NCBI GenBank assembly: GCA_020351875.1
Contig: CP070671.1
Span: 451,103-515,102 of the forward strand
Direction of reading: 5' to 3'
Source of the DNA: Chromatiales bacterium
GTDB lineage: Bacteria > Pseudomonadota > Gammaproteobacteria > Steroidobacterales > GCA-2729495
Length of the DNA: 64,000 nt
A model generated the notes under the pieces. The model was not told the DNA's origin. It saw only the letters and a list, made by a program, of their open reading frames with translations, and did no database searches. A program made the position numbers and the translations under genes. This document shows positions 1 to 9,826 of the stretch, in pieces (within the stretch, counting starts at the first letter, position 1; each line of letters starts with the position of its first letter).

Positions 1-344
1 AACACGAAGTCGACTCGCGCACCGAGGCGGAAGACGCGGACACGCTGCGCATCGTCGAAAAGCTGGTCAAGCAGCGACGCGAGGCGGCGGAACAGTTCCG
101 CAAAGCCGGGCGCACCGAACTCGCCGACAAGGAAGTGGCGGAAGCGGACATCCTCAAAGCTTACCTGCCCGAGCCGCTGGACGATGCTGCGCTGGATGCG
201 TTGATCGACGAGGTCATTGCGGCCACCGGGGCGGCGTCACCGAGAGACATGGGTAAGGTCATGAACGCGATCCGGGCCCAGGCCCAGGGGCGCGCCGACA
301 TGGGCGCGGTCAGCAAGCGGGTCAAGGCACGCCTGGCGGGCTGA
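1..344 (+). CDS. yqeY: GatB/YqeY domain protein, 5' end outside window
   Basis: The reading frame is open from base 3 and ends at 344, giving about 113 C-terminal residues. The visible part starts HEVDSRTEAEDADTLRIVEK and contains AYLPEPLDDAALDALIDEVI and SPRDMGKVMNAIRAQ, the typical C-terminal helical part of YqeY, a domain shared with the tail of amidotransferase subunit GatB. YqeY is about 150 residues, so roughly 35 are missing on the left. Its exact role is not established; a tRNA-related function is inferred from the GatB homology. The order yqeY-dnaG-rpoD is common in gammaproteobacteria (often rpsU-yqeY-dnaG-rpoD), so rpsU probably lies just to the left. Confidence 0.93.
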   Translation, partial: HEVDSRTEAEDADTLRIVEKLVKQRREAAEQFRKAGRTELADKEVAEADILKAYLPEPLDDAALDALIDEVIAATGAASPRDMGKVMNAIRAQAQGRADMGAVSKRVKARLAG

Positions 345-411
345 CGCCCCGGCGGTGCTAGACTGCCGCCAACCCGCGCCGCCCCCCGCGGCGCCCACAA
401 CGATACCAGCC

Positions 412-2178
412 GTGGCAGGCCGAATTCCGCAGGATTTCATCGACGAACTCATCGCCCGCGCCGACATCATTGACGTGGTGGGTTCGCGCGTGCAGCTGAA
501 AAAGGCGGGCCGCGAATACAAAGCCTGCTGCCCATTCCACGACGAAAAGACCCCGTCTTTCACCGTCAGTCCGGAAAAGGGTTTCTATCACTGCTTCGGC
601 TGCGGCGCGCACGGCACCGCGCTGGGTTTCCTGATGGACTATGAACGGCTCGATTTCGTCGAAGCAGTCGAAGAACTGGCCCAGCTGCTCGGCCTGGACG
701 TGCCGCGTGAAGCCAGCGCCGAGACTCGCTCGCCGGTGGCGCCGGTACTCGAGATCATGGGCGCAGCCGCAAAGCTCTACCAGCAGGCGCTGCGCGAGCA
801 CCCGATGGCGGTGGACTACCTGAAAGGGCGCGGCATCGACGGCGAGCGCGCGCGGGATTTCGGCATCGGCTACGCACCCGCCGGCTGGGATTTCCTGTTG
901 CAGCGCCTCGGCGACGGTGACGACCGGCGCCGGCTCCTGCAGGCGGGCGGGCTGATTACCGCGCGCGAAGGCGGCGGATTCTACGACCGCTTCCGCGACC
1001 GCATCATGTTTCCGATCCGCGACGGCCGCGGCCGGACCGTGGCCTTCGGCGGCCGGGTCCTCGGTGACGGCGAGCCGAAGTACCTGAATTCGCCGGAGAC
1101 GGCGGTCTTTCACAAGGGCCGCGAACTCTATGGGCTCTACGAGGCGCGACGCGCAACCCGGCGCCTGGAATCGGTGCTGGTCGTCGAGGGCTACCTCGAC
1201 GTGGTGAGCCTCGCCTGCCACGGCGTGCACAACGCGGTGGCGACCCTGGGCACCGCCACCACCACCGAGCACCTGAAACGGGTGTTCCGGGCCACGCCGG
1301 AAGTCGTGTTCTGCTTCGACGGCGATCGCGCCGGGCGGGACGCGGCCTGGCGGGCACTGCAGAACACGCTGGCCGAAATGCGCGAGGGCCGCCAGGTGCG
1401 CTTCCTGTTCCTGCCCGACGGCGAAGACCCCGATTCGCTGATTCGCAGCGAGGGCGCTGCAGCATTCCAGGCCCGCCTGTCCACTGCGCTGCCGCTGTCC
1501 GACTATCTGCTAAAGGAATTGAAAAACCGGGCCGACACCACCACTACAGAAGGGATGGCGCGGCTGGCTGAACTGGCCCGCCCGTTGCTGTCGCAGCTGC
1601 CGCCCGGGGTGTACCGGGAATTGCTGACGGACCGCGTGGCCAGCGAGGTGAAGATCGGCCGCGACCGGCTCGCAGCCCTGGTCGGCGATAGCGCCGCGCC
1701 GGCGCCGCGGCCGCCACGGCGACCCGGGGCCGCGCCGGCACCAGGCCGACCGAGCCTGGTGCGGCGGGCGATACAGATTTTGCTGCATCATCCTGCTGCA
1801 GCGCGGCAGGCCGAGGTGCCCCGAGGCCTGGGCAATGCCCGCCAGCGCGGTGTGTCGCTGCTGCAGGAGCTGCTGGCGCTGCTGGCGCAGCACCCGGAGC
1901 TCGGCAGCGCCGCGGTGCTGGAGCGCTTTCGGGGCCGCTCCGAGGGGCCGCACCTGGAAAAGCTGCTCGCGGAGGAGCTGCTGATCGGCCCCGATGCTGC
2001 AGCGCAGGAGTTTGCCGACTGCCTGTTGCGGCTAGCCGAACGCGGCCGCAAAGACCGGCTGAATGAGTTGGTGCAGAAGGCCGAAGCGGGCGCGCTGAGC
2101 GACGCCGAACGCGAGGAATTACGGGGCATCCGGCCCGGATCTGCGGATCCTGAACCGGGTTCCGATGCCGGCGCCTGA
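412..2178 (+). CDS. dnaG: DNA primase
   Basis: DnaG makes the RNA primers for chromosome replication and works with the DnaB helicase. I chose the GTG at 412 because translation from it gives the family N-terminus MAGRIPQDFIDEL; the frame also runs upstream to 355 but that part has no family character. The CHC2 zinc ribbon is intact with C40, H43, C61 and C64. A TOPRIM domain follows with VVEGYLDVVS and the acidic FCFDGDRAGRDAAW motif. The C-terminal third is a low-conservation DnaB-interaction region with a proline/alanine-rich linker near residues 420-440. Length, 588 residues, is normal. It lies between yqeY and rpoD in the usual order. Confidence 0.98.
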   Translation: MAGRIPQDFIDELIARADIIDVVGSRVQLKKAGREYKACCPFHDEKTPSFTVSPEKGFYHCFGCGAHGTALGFLMDYERLDFVEAVEELAQLLGLDVPREASAETRSPVAPVLEIMGAAAKLYQQALREHPMAVDYLKGRGIDGERARDFGIGYAPAGWDFLLQRLGDGDDRRRLLQAGGLITAREGGGFYDRFRDRIMFPIRDGRGRTVAFGGRVLGDGEPKYLNSPETAVFHKGRELYGLYEARRATRRLESVLVVEGYLDVVSLACHGVHNAVATLGTATTTEHLKRVFRATPEVVFCFDGDRAGRDAAWRALQNTLAEMREGRQVRFLFLPDGEDPDSLIRSEGAAAFQARLSTALPLSDYLLKELKNRADTTTTEGMARLAELARPLLSQLPPGVYRELLTDRVASEVKIGRDRLAALVGDSAAPAPRPPRRPGAAPAPGRPSLVRRAIQILLHHPAAARQAEVPRGLGNARQRGVSLLQELLALLAQHPELGSAAVLERFRGRSEGPHLEKLLAEELLIGPDAAAQEFADCLLRLAERGRKDRLNELVQKAEAGALSDAEREELRGIRPGSADPEPGSDAGA

Positions 2179-2279
2179 GCCGGCGACGTTATGACCAGTC
2201 CTGGCATCTAATGCGTGGGCTGGACGAATACTGATGTACACTTACGCGTTTTTTTACGCCAAACAATGAGGGCCACCGG

Positions 2280-4100
<1,821 letters not shown>

Positions 4101-4124
4101 GGTTTCTACCCCGGGCCGGGACCT

Positions 4125-5187
4125 TCAGGTACCGGCCGGCGCCTGCCGGGTCGGGAACAGTTCGTCCAGCGCCAGCGTGCGCCCGTTCTCCTGCACGACC
4201 CGACAGTGATGACGGCGCAGCTTGCGGGGTTCCGCGGCGCCGCAGGAATGGGCAATCACGCAAACCTCCTTTTCCTTGGTGTGGTAGCGCATGACCCGCC
4301 TGGCCTTGGCCGTCGGGTCCAGGCCGCGCTGCAGGCGCTTGTCGTGGGTCGTGATGCCGGTGGGGCAGGTGTTCTGGTTGCACTTCATCGCCTGGATACA
4401 CCCCAGCGCGAACATGAAGCCGCGTGCTGATGTCACGAAGTCGGCCCCGGCACACAGTGCTCACGCCACGCCCACCGGGTTGATCAGCTTGCCGCTCGCC
4501 ACCACCCGCACGCGCTCGCGCAGGCCGGTCTTCATCAACGCATCCACCACCAGGGGCAGGCTCTCGCGCACCGGCAGCCCGACATGATCCATCAGGGTCA
4601 TCGGCGCGGCGTCCGAGCCCCGCGCGCTGGCTTCCCACAGCGCGTCTTCGAGCCAGCCGAAACCGCCCATTACGGACTTGAAGCCCACCGGTTTGCCAGT
4701 GATCTGGCGGGCCCTGGCAATCATGTCCAGCAAGTCACTCGGCGAATCGATTTCCGGGTGGCGGTTCGGGCTGATCGAATCGTGCCCGACCTCGATGCCG
4801 CGACCTCGGTGACTTTTGCGCCCGGCAGGATGCCGCCCTTGCCCGGCTTTGCCCCCTGGCTCAACTTCAACTCGAACATCCGCACCTGCTCGTGAGCTGC
4901 GACCGCGCGCAGTTTGCCCTCGTCGAGTCGAGCGCCCCGTCGGACGTGCGCACATTGAACGGCATCTCCTCGCGATCCATCGCGAAGAAGTACTGGCGAA
5001 AGAACTCACCGATTTCCTCGAACAGGTAACGAAAGCGGCCGATGACCGGATAGTTGCGGCGAATTGCATGCTCTGTCTGCCGGACATCGATGACGTACAT
5101 CACGACCAGCACCAGGGCCCCCACCCCCAACGCCAGGACGAACAGGGTGACGAGCACAGTCAGTACGTCGCTCACGAACTCCATCAT
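4125..5187 (-). pseudogene. Decayed FMN-binding glutamate synthase family gene
   Basis: Three reading frames on the minus strand each carry pieces of one gltB-like flavoprotein with an N-terminal membrane anchor (family length about 530 residues). The 5' piece (5187 to about 5000) encodes a membrane helix and LFEEIGEFFRQYFFAMDREE, then homology stops, which implies a large internal deletion. Around 4885-4800 the expected FELKLSQGAKPGKGGILP is readable only in another frame. Next comes HDSISPNRHPEI to SGKLINPVGVA, with a short in-frame loss before AAPMTLMDHVGLP where the family has a glycine-rich segment. At 4461-4463 a TGA stands where the family usually has Trp (GVA-stop-ALCAGADFV), and the same frame continues to 4125 with FMFALGCIQAMKCNQNTCPT. 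No functional product is expected. Confidence 0.9.
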
Positions 5188-5229
5188 CGGGGAATTCTCC
5201 AGGCAGGATCGACGGGCAAGATGGCGCGG

Positions 5230-6210
5230 TCAGCTCGCGGGTGCAAGTGTGATCTCGAGCGGAAAATGATCGGAGCCGATGTCCGGACCCGTGCGCACAT
5301 CCAGGACGCCCGCGGACGGATCGGCCAGGGAATGATCGATGGGTATCCACACCGGGACCGGCATGGCCGGCCAGGTCACGTGCAATCCCTGGGTCCGGCG
5401 GGTGTCACTCAAGTCGGTGGCAGCCAGTAAGCGACTGAAATACGGCGAGAAGGGCGTGAGATTCAGGTCGCCCGTGACCAGGCGGGGCCGCGACGATTTG
5501 GCCAGCAGCCCGGCGAGGGCCGCCAGCTGCCGGTTGCGACCGGCCGCCAACTGCGGAGAACTCGGCGGCATCAGATGCACCGCGTAGAGCTCAACCCCGT
5601 GGTTGCTTAACGCGACGCGCAGGTTTTCCGATTCGGGCACCCCGAGGTCGAGCCATTCAACATCGCGCAGCGGTTGGCGGGAGTACACCGCCATGCCGAA
5701 GGGCGTCGGGCGCGGCCGCTCAGCGCGATAGGGCCAGTCCGCCAGCGCGGGGGCCAGCGCCGCTTGCCACTCGCGGGTGTATTCGGACAGCACAATGACT
5801 TCCGGCTGCTGCGCCTCGATGTAGTCGATGACCTTGCCGAATTCCGCGTTGCGGAACGACAGGTTCACGGTCAGCACCTGCGTGCCTTCCCGCTCGGGCG
5901 CAGCGTGTCCGGCCGACGTGACCAGCGGCAACAGGTAGGGCCCGACGTACCAGGCATTCGGCGCCGCCAGCAGGAGGGTCACGGCCAGCCACCCATAGCG
6001 CCGGGTATTCAGGAACGCGATGATCAGCAGGCCCTGGGCCAGCAGGTAGTAGAGCCGAAAATGCGTAAAAAGTTCGGCGAACCAGGACCAGTCTGCCGCC
6101 AGGGCAATGATGCTAGCCAGGCTAGCACCGGTAAAGATCACCCATAGCAGCGGGCGCGCTACACGGCGTGGGCGCAACGCGCCCGGAATTGTGTCAGTGC
6201 TCGCCTGCAT
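5230..6210 (-). CDS. Membrane-anchored endonuclease/exonuclease/phosphatase family protein
   Basis: About 326 residues. Three hydrophobic helices in the first ~100 residues (around LLWVIFTGASLASIIAL, LLAQGLLIIAFL, WLAVTLLLAAPN) are followed by an EEP-fold domain with LTVNLSF, VIVLSEYT, the catalytic VTGDLNLTPFSP and the terminal GSDHFPLEI motif. EEP proteins are Mg-dependent phosphodiesterases or nucleases; the substrate here is unknown and the domain probably faces the periplasm. The frame also allows a start at 6222; I prefer ATG 6210. It overlaps the 3' end of the yqcC-like gene by a few bases, suggesting co-transcription. Confidence 0.85.
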   Translation of the reverse strand: MQASTDTIPGALRPRRVARPLLWVIFTGASLASIIALAADWSWFAELFTHFRLYYLLAQGLLIIAFLNTRRYGWLAVTLLLAAPNAWYVGPYLLPLVTSAGHAAPEREGTQVLTVNLSFRNAEFGKVIDYIEAQQPEVIVLSEYTREWQAALAPALADWPYRAERPRPTPFGMAVYSRQPLRDVEWLDLGVPESENLRVALSNHGVELYAVHLMPPSSPQLAAGRNRQLAALAGLLAKSSRPRLVTGDLNLTPFSPYFSRLLAATDLSDTRRTQGLHVTWPAMPVPVWIPIDHSLADPSAGVLDVRTGPDIGSDHFPLEITLAPAS

Positions 6211-6571
6211 TCGCGCCCGCACTCCTGTCGCCCGTGACCAGCTGGTCCAGCGTTTCGATCAGGAACAGCAGCTCCTGCGCGTCTTCCTGGCGCGCGGCCA
6301 GGCATTCTTCTGCATAGGGATGAATCGCGCAATGCTGCGGCCAGTCTTCACGGCCCTCCAGCACGTCGCCCATGCGCGGCAGGAATCGCCACTGGAGCCA
6401 CTGGTGAAACCCCAGCGTGTCCCAGCTAAATGGCTGTGCGCTGTTCAACCGGTGCTGAGCGGGTGGCGCGTTCTCCCAGAGCTCCAGGCGCTGCAGCTCC
6501 AGCTGCATGCGCACCAGGACTTCAGCCACTGCGCGACGCTGCCGGCCGGGTGTTTGTTGCAGTTCTGTCAT
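6194..6571 (-). CDS. yqcC: YqcC family protein (DUF446)
   Basis: A 125-residue soluble protein. The segments WENAPPAQHRLNSAQPFSWD, FHQWLQWRFLPRM and LLFLIETLDQLV are characteristic of the YqcC/DUF446 family of small helical gammaproteobacterial proteins. In enterobacteria yqcC sits beside the tRNA pseudouridine synthase truC; that partner is absent here. The next gene (EEP family) begins inside its last codons, so the two are probably translated from one message. The function is not known. Confidence 0.88.
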   Translation of the reverse strand: MTELQQTPGRQRRAVAEVLVRMQLELQRLELWENAPPAQHRLNSAQPFSWDTLGFHQWLQWRFLPRMGDVLEGREDWPQHCAIHPYAEECLAARQEDAQELLFLIETLDQLVTGDRSAGANAGEH

Positions 6572-6651
6572 CGCGTGCGCCTATTTTGGCACAGCGGGAC
6601 GGCGGCCGGGACGCGCTACCCGCGAGGCGGCGCGTCGTTTACAGTGCGACC

Positions 6652-7311
6652 ATGACACGCAGCCCCAAATGGCGCCCGATCGCGCTGACCGTCTGGCTGG
6701 CCACGGCCGGCGCCCTCGGTGCCTGCGAGCCGGGAGATCAAGCCCCCCCAGTGACGCCGGCAGCCGCCCGCCCGGTGCCCGCCGCGATGCCCCCCGCCGA
6801 CCGCGCGCGCGCCGTTGTCGCCGCCCGCCTGAACGTGACCGCAGAGGACGTGGCCGTCATCAGCATCACCGCACGCGACTTTCCGGACTCCAGCCTCGAC
6901 TGCCCGGAACCGGACATGCTCTACCAGCAGGTCATCACGCCCGGTCACCAGGTCATCGTCGAGGCGGAGGGCCGGCGTTTCGATGTCAGGGTGTCCGGAG
7001 CCGGGGCGCGAATCTGTCATCGCCGCAAGGGCAGCGGCGGGGGTGACCCGCGCCCGACGCCGGTGCAGAAACTGGCAGAACGGGCGCGCGCGGACCTTGC
7101 CCGCCACCTGCACTGCGAGGTCTCAGATGTCACCATCGCCAACCTGCGGGCGCTGAAGCCGGGTGATGAGCTGCCCGGCTGCGCGCTGAACTGCGATCCC
7201 GGCGCGTCGCTCTGCGGTTACGCGGTGGCGCTGCTCCACGACGGCCGCCGCTACGATTACTTCGTGAACGACACGGCACTCAGCCCGTGCCCGCCCATCG
7301 TGTCGAGCTGA
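6652..7311 (+). CDS. Putative lipoprotein, unknown function
   Basis: 219 residues, starting at ATG 6652, which puts a lipoprotein signal peptide at the N-terminus (LATAGALGAC, lipidation at the Cys). The frame extends upstream without plausible coding character. After a Pro/Ala-rich linker there are two similar segments: RARAVVAARLNVTAEDVAVI and RARADLARHLHCEVSDVTIA, each followed by a Cys-containing block (SSLDCPEPDM, ELPGCALNCDPGA). This looks like an internal duplication of a small domain. I do not recognise a named family. It is probably anchored in the outer membrane. Confidence 0.75.
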   Translation: MTRSPKWRPIALTVWLATAGALGACEPGDQAPPVTPAAARPVPAAMPPADRARAVVAARLNVTAEDVAVISITARDFPDSSLDCPEPDMLYQQVITPGHQVIVEAEGRRFDVRVSGAGARICHRRKGSGGGDPRPTPVQKLAERARADLARHLHCEVSDVTIANLRALKPGDELPGCALNCDPGASLCGYAVALLHDGRRYDYFVNDTALSPCPPIVSS

Positions 7312-7341
7312 CGCGGCGTCGGTTAAACTTGCGCGCTTCGC

Positions 7342-7415
7342 GGGCCCTTAGCTCAGTTGGTTAGAGCGAGCGACTCATAATCGCCAGGTCGCAGGTTCGA
7401 GTCCTGCAGGGCCCA
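7342..7415 (+). tRNA. tRNA-Ile2 (CAT anticodon, lysidine type)
   Basis: A full cloverleaf is readable: acceptor stem GGGCCCT/AGGGCCC (7342-7348 with 7408-7414), D arm TTAGCTCAGTTGGTTAGAGC, anticodon loop CTCATAA, and T arm GCAGG-TTCGAGT-CCTGC. The anticodon is CAT, but the body (GCGACTCATAATCGC and GGTCGC) matches tRNA-Ile2 rather than elongator or initiator Met, so it should be modified to lysidine by TilS and read AUA. CCA is not encoded. The outermost anticodon-stem pair is an A-C mismatch. Confidence 0.93.
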
Positions 7416-7447
7416 TTCCCGTTTCCGGTGCACCGTGCTGCAAAACG

Positions 7448-8521
7448 ATGACCTGCCCGCTCCGCCATCCGCTGCGCATCGCCGTCGTGGTAACTGCGTG
7501 CCTTCTCGCCGGCTGCCAGCCCCCACCGCCGGCGGAGGAAATGGCGGTGCCCGAGGCTGAACCCCTGCCACCCCCGCCGGCGCTCGGCGCATTCAGCCAC
7601 GTCACCGTGGGCACGGCCGACCTGGATGGGGCCCTGGCGCTGTGGCGCGACCATTTCGAGATGGACGTGGTCGCCACCCGCGACGGCCCCGACCCGGCGC
7701 TCGCCCGCCTGTGGGCGATAGCACCCGGTGACATTGCCCGCCAGGCCGTGTTGCGCACGCCGGGGCTGGCAACGGGCGCGCTGCACCTGGTGGAGTTCAC
7801 CAACCCCGGCCCGCCGGTGCGCGAGGGCGCGCAAGTCTTCGACCGGGTGCCGAAAAACCTGGACGTCTACGCACGCGACCTGCCCGCGCGATACGAAGAA
7901 CTGCGCGCGGCGGGCCTGGCGTTCCGGGCGCCGTGGGTGGAAATGCCAGCACCTGGCGGCCTGACCTTCCGCGAAGTGCAGATGCCCGGACACGACGCGA
8001 CGAACATCGTGCTGCTGGAAATCCTGGACACGAACTACCCCCACAGTCCGGCGGGCTATGCGGGCATCGGCCCGCTGATCATCGTGGTGGGCGACGCGGA
8101 GACGGAGACCGCGTTCTACCAGGACGTACTGGGCCTGGACATGGTGATGCAGGACCTGCTGGCCGGCCCGGAGATCGAACGCATGGTGGGCCTGCCCGAA
8201 GGTGCCGGCATCGATTTCCGGGTTCTCGGCACCGAGGCCGATCCAATGGGCCGCATCGAGGTAATCGAGTACCAGCGCACCGGCGGCACCGACCTGTTCC
8301 AGCGTGCCCGACCGCCGGCCACCGGCACCCTGCACGCGGGCTGGCAGGTCACGTCCCTGGACCCGCTGCGCCGGCAGCTGGACGCGAAAGGGATCCCCTA
8401 TGAGATCTTCGATGCGGTGGACGCGCTCTATGGCCGCGGGCCGGTCATCGCATTTCTCACACCGGCGGGTTTCAGGATTGAAGTGCAGGCCGTGGGCGCG
8501 CCCGCCGCGGAGTCGATTTGA
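7448..8521 (+). CDS. VOC (glyoxalase-fold) lipoprotein with two VOC modules
   Basis: 357 residues with a lipoprotein signal (ACLLAGC) and a proline-rich spacer. Two vicinal-oxygen-chelate modules follow. The first starts FSHVTVGTADLDGALALWRD and the second starts GPLIIVVGDAETETAFYQDV; each ends in a strand such as GFRIEVQAV. VOC proteins include glyoxalase I and extradiol dioxygenases, but a lipid-anchored version suggests a periplasmic binding or enzymatic role that I cannot name. It starts about 30 bp after the tRNA and reads in the same direction. Confidence 0.8.
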   Translation: MTCPLRHPLRIAVVVTACLLAGCQPPPPAEEMAVPEAEPLPPPPALGAFSHVTVGTADLDGALALWRDHFEMDVVATRDGPDPALARLWAIAPGDIARQAVLRTPGLATGALHLVEFTNPGPPVREGAQVFDRVPKNLDVYARDLPARYEELRAAGLAFRAPWVEMPAPGGLTFREVQMPGHDATNIVLLEILDTNYPHSPAGYAGIGPLIIVVGDAETETAFYQDVLGLDMVMQDLLAGPEIERMVGLPEGAGIDFRVLGTEADPMGRIEVIEYQRTGGTDLFQRARPPATGTLHAGWQVTSLDPLRRQLDAKGIPYEIFDAVDALYGRGPVIAFLTPAGFRIEVQAVGAPAAESI

Positions 8522-8618
8522 CATAAATCCCGCCCCACGCCCGCTGTCCGCCACGAGCTTGCACCCGCGCTGAAACCCGCGTAACTTCTACACCTGACAA
8601 TAAAAAAGAACGGTCTAC

Positions 8619-8679
8619 AAAGGCAGTGTCGGATCTCGATCCACACCCGATGACGCTGCTTTGATCCGCCACTCCTTAC
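8619..8679 (+). repeat. 61-bp leader repeat, copy 1
   Basis: This block is identical over 61 bp to 9741-9801. It starts AAAGGCAGTGTCGGATCTCG and ends CCACTCCTTAC, and lies directly upstream of the SGNH hydrolase gene. It contains the palindrome GGATC-TC-GATCC. Its last eight bases form one arm of the hairpin annotated at 8672-8696. Identity this high in a non-coding leader suggests either a recent duplication or selection on a cis-regulatory element. Confidence 0.95.
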
Positions 8680-8696
8680 AGATCTTGTGTAAGGAG
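8672..8696 (+). promoter_or_regulatory. Hairpin sequestering the Shine-Dalgarno of the SGNH hydrolase gene
   Basis: CTCCTTAC (8672-8679) pairs perfectly with GTAAGGAG (8689-8696) across a 9-nt loop. The right arm is the ribosome binding site, seven bases before ATG 8704, so the hairpin would block translation unless opened. The second gene at 9827 has the same stem with a different loop, which supports a real structure. The trigger (temperature, ligand, sRNA or protein) is unknown. Confidence 0.7.
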
Positions 8697-8703
8697 CAAG
8701 ACC

Positions 8704-9684
8704 ATGAAGTTCTCTCTGACCCGGCTCGGAGTCTTAGCCGCAGTTTTCCTGTGGGCGGCCAGCGCATCGGCGGCGGGCCTCGCACCCATCACCCAGGTCT
8801 TCGTGTTCGGTGACAGCCTGTCGGATAACGGCAATGCCTATGAGGCAACCGGTGGCGGGTTTCCCGCTTCACCGCCGTATTTCCCTGGCCGCCAGACCAA
8901 CGGCCTGGTCTGGGCCGAGCCGATGACCAATGATCTCGGTGTCACCCTGACCAACTACGCGGTGGCCGGTGCGCAGACGGGCACGGGCAACGTGAAGTCG
9001 GATGATTTCCCGGTGCTGGCAGGCACGGGCCTGCAGACGCAGGTGGGACAATTCGTGTCTGATCTGGGCGGCGGCGCCGCCGATCCCGGCGCCATCTACG
9101 CGGTGTTCGCCGGTGCCAACAATTTCTGCCTGACCTGCTTCACGCCCGGCGTCGACGATCCCGAAGAGTTCATCAACCAGGGGGTGACGGAGATCCTGAC
9201 GGCTGTCGGTACCTTGCAGGCCACAGGGGCACAGAAGTTCGTGGTCTTCGGGCTACCCGACCTGGGCCTGGCCCCGCGTGCGGCGGGCATTCCGATCCCG
9301 GGCATCCAGGACATGCTGAGCATGCTGACGGACGGCTGGAACGCCGCCCTGTTCGGCAACCTGCCCGGTCTCGGCCTGCCTCAGCTGGTCACGATTGACA
9401 CCGCGCAGATCCTGCGCGACGTGGTGGCTAATCCGGAGGCCTTCGGCCTCTTTAATGTCACCGACGCCTGCCTGGCCGTAGGCTGTAACACGCAGACCCT
9501 GGACCCGCTGCTGGACCCGGACGGCTTCCTGTTCTGGGACGACGTTCACCCGACCCGCGCCACGCACGCGCTTCTCGGCGACATCGTCTACGAGGCAGTA
9601 CTGATACCAGTGCCTCCGGCGGTGCTGCTGTTTGGTTCGGCGCTGGGGCTGTTGACATGGGTACGCCGCCGCGCGGCAGCCTGA
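8704..9684 (+). CDS. Exported SGNH/GDSL hydrolase with C-terminal sorting-signal-like tail
   Basis: 326 residues. A signal peptide (ending around SASAAG) precedes block I FVFGDSLSDNGNAY with the nucleophile Ser; later blocks include GANNF and the terminal catalytic pair in FWDDVHPTRATHALLGD. This is the autotransporter/thermolabile-haemolysin type of GDSL esterase. The C-terminus, PVPPAVLLFGSALGLLTWVR followed by basic residues, resembles VPxPA/PEP-CTERM exosortase signals, so the enzyme may be surface-anchored or sorted. No exosortase lies in the window. Translation is probably controlled by the hairpin and 61-bp leader just upstream. Confidence 0.88.
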   Translation: MKFSLTRLGVLAAVFLWAASASAAGLAPITQVFVFGDSLSDNGNAYEATGGGFPASPPYFPGRQTNGLVWAEPMTNDLGVTLTNYAVAGAQTGTGNVKSDDFPVLAGTGLQTQVGQFVSDLGGGAADPGAIYAVFAGANNFCLTCFTPGVDDPEEFINQGVTEILTAVGTLQATGAQKFVVFGLPDLGLAPRAAGIPIPGIQDMLSMLTDGWNAALFGNLPGLGLPQLVTIDTAQILRDVVANPEAFGLFNVTDACLAVGCNTQTLDPLLDPDGFLFWDDVHPTRATHALLGDIVYEAVLIPVPPAVLLFGSALGLLTWVRRRAAA

Positions 9685-9740
9685 GCCTTATTGAGACAAC
9701 GAAGACTGAGAGACGCTTTTTATTTGAGTAACTGGTCGCA

Positions 9741-9801
9741 AAAGGCAGTGTCGGATCTCGATCCACACCCGATGACGCTGCTTTGATCCGCCACTCCTTA
9801 C
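9741..9801 (+). repeat. 61-bp leader repeat, copy 2
   Basis: Identical over 61 bp to 8619-8679, in the same orientation, and placed at the same distance from the next start codon. The flanking bases differ on both sides, so identity stops sharply. The unit may be the 5' untranslated region shared by a regulon of exported proteins. Confidence 0.95.
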
Positions 9802-9819
9802 GACCCCGGTAGTAAGGAG
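9794..9819 (+). promoter_or_regulatory. Hairpin sequestering the Shine-Dalgarno of the second exported gene
   Basis: CTCCTTAC (9794-9801) pairs with GTAAGGAG (9812-9819) around a 10-nt loop. The loop sequence is unrelated to that at 8680-8688, while both 8-bp arms are conserved. The SD-to-ATG spacing is again seven bases (ATG 9827). Same inferred role as at 8672-8696. Confidence 0.7.
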
Positions 9820-9826
9820 ACCGACT

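Noticed and set aside
7342..7415. tRNA-Met reading of the CAT anticodon
   Set aside because: Stem and loop sequences match tRNA-Ile2 (lysidine type) better than elongator or initiator Met.
8619..8703. Known riboswitch (for example cyclic di-GMP or cobalamin) in the 61-bp leader
   Set aside because: No consensus core of a riboswitch class I know is visible, and the element is too short; I keep it as an unclassified leader.
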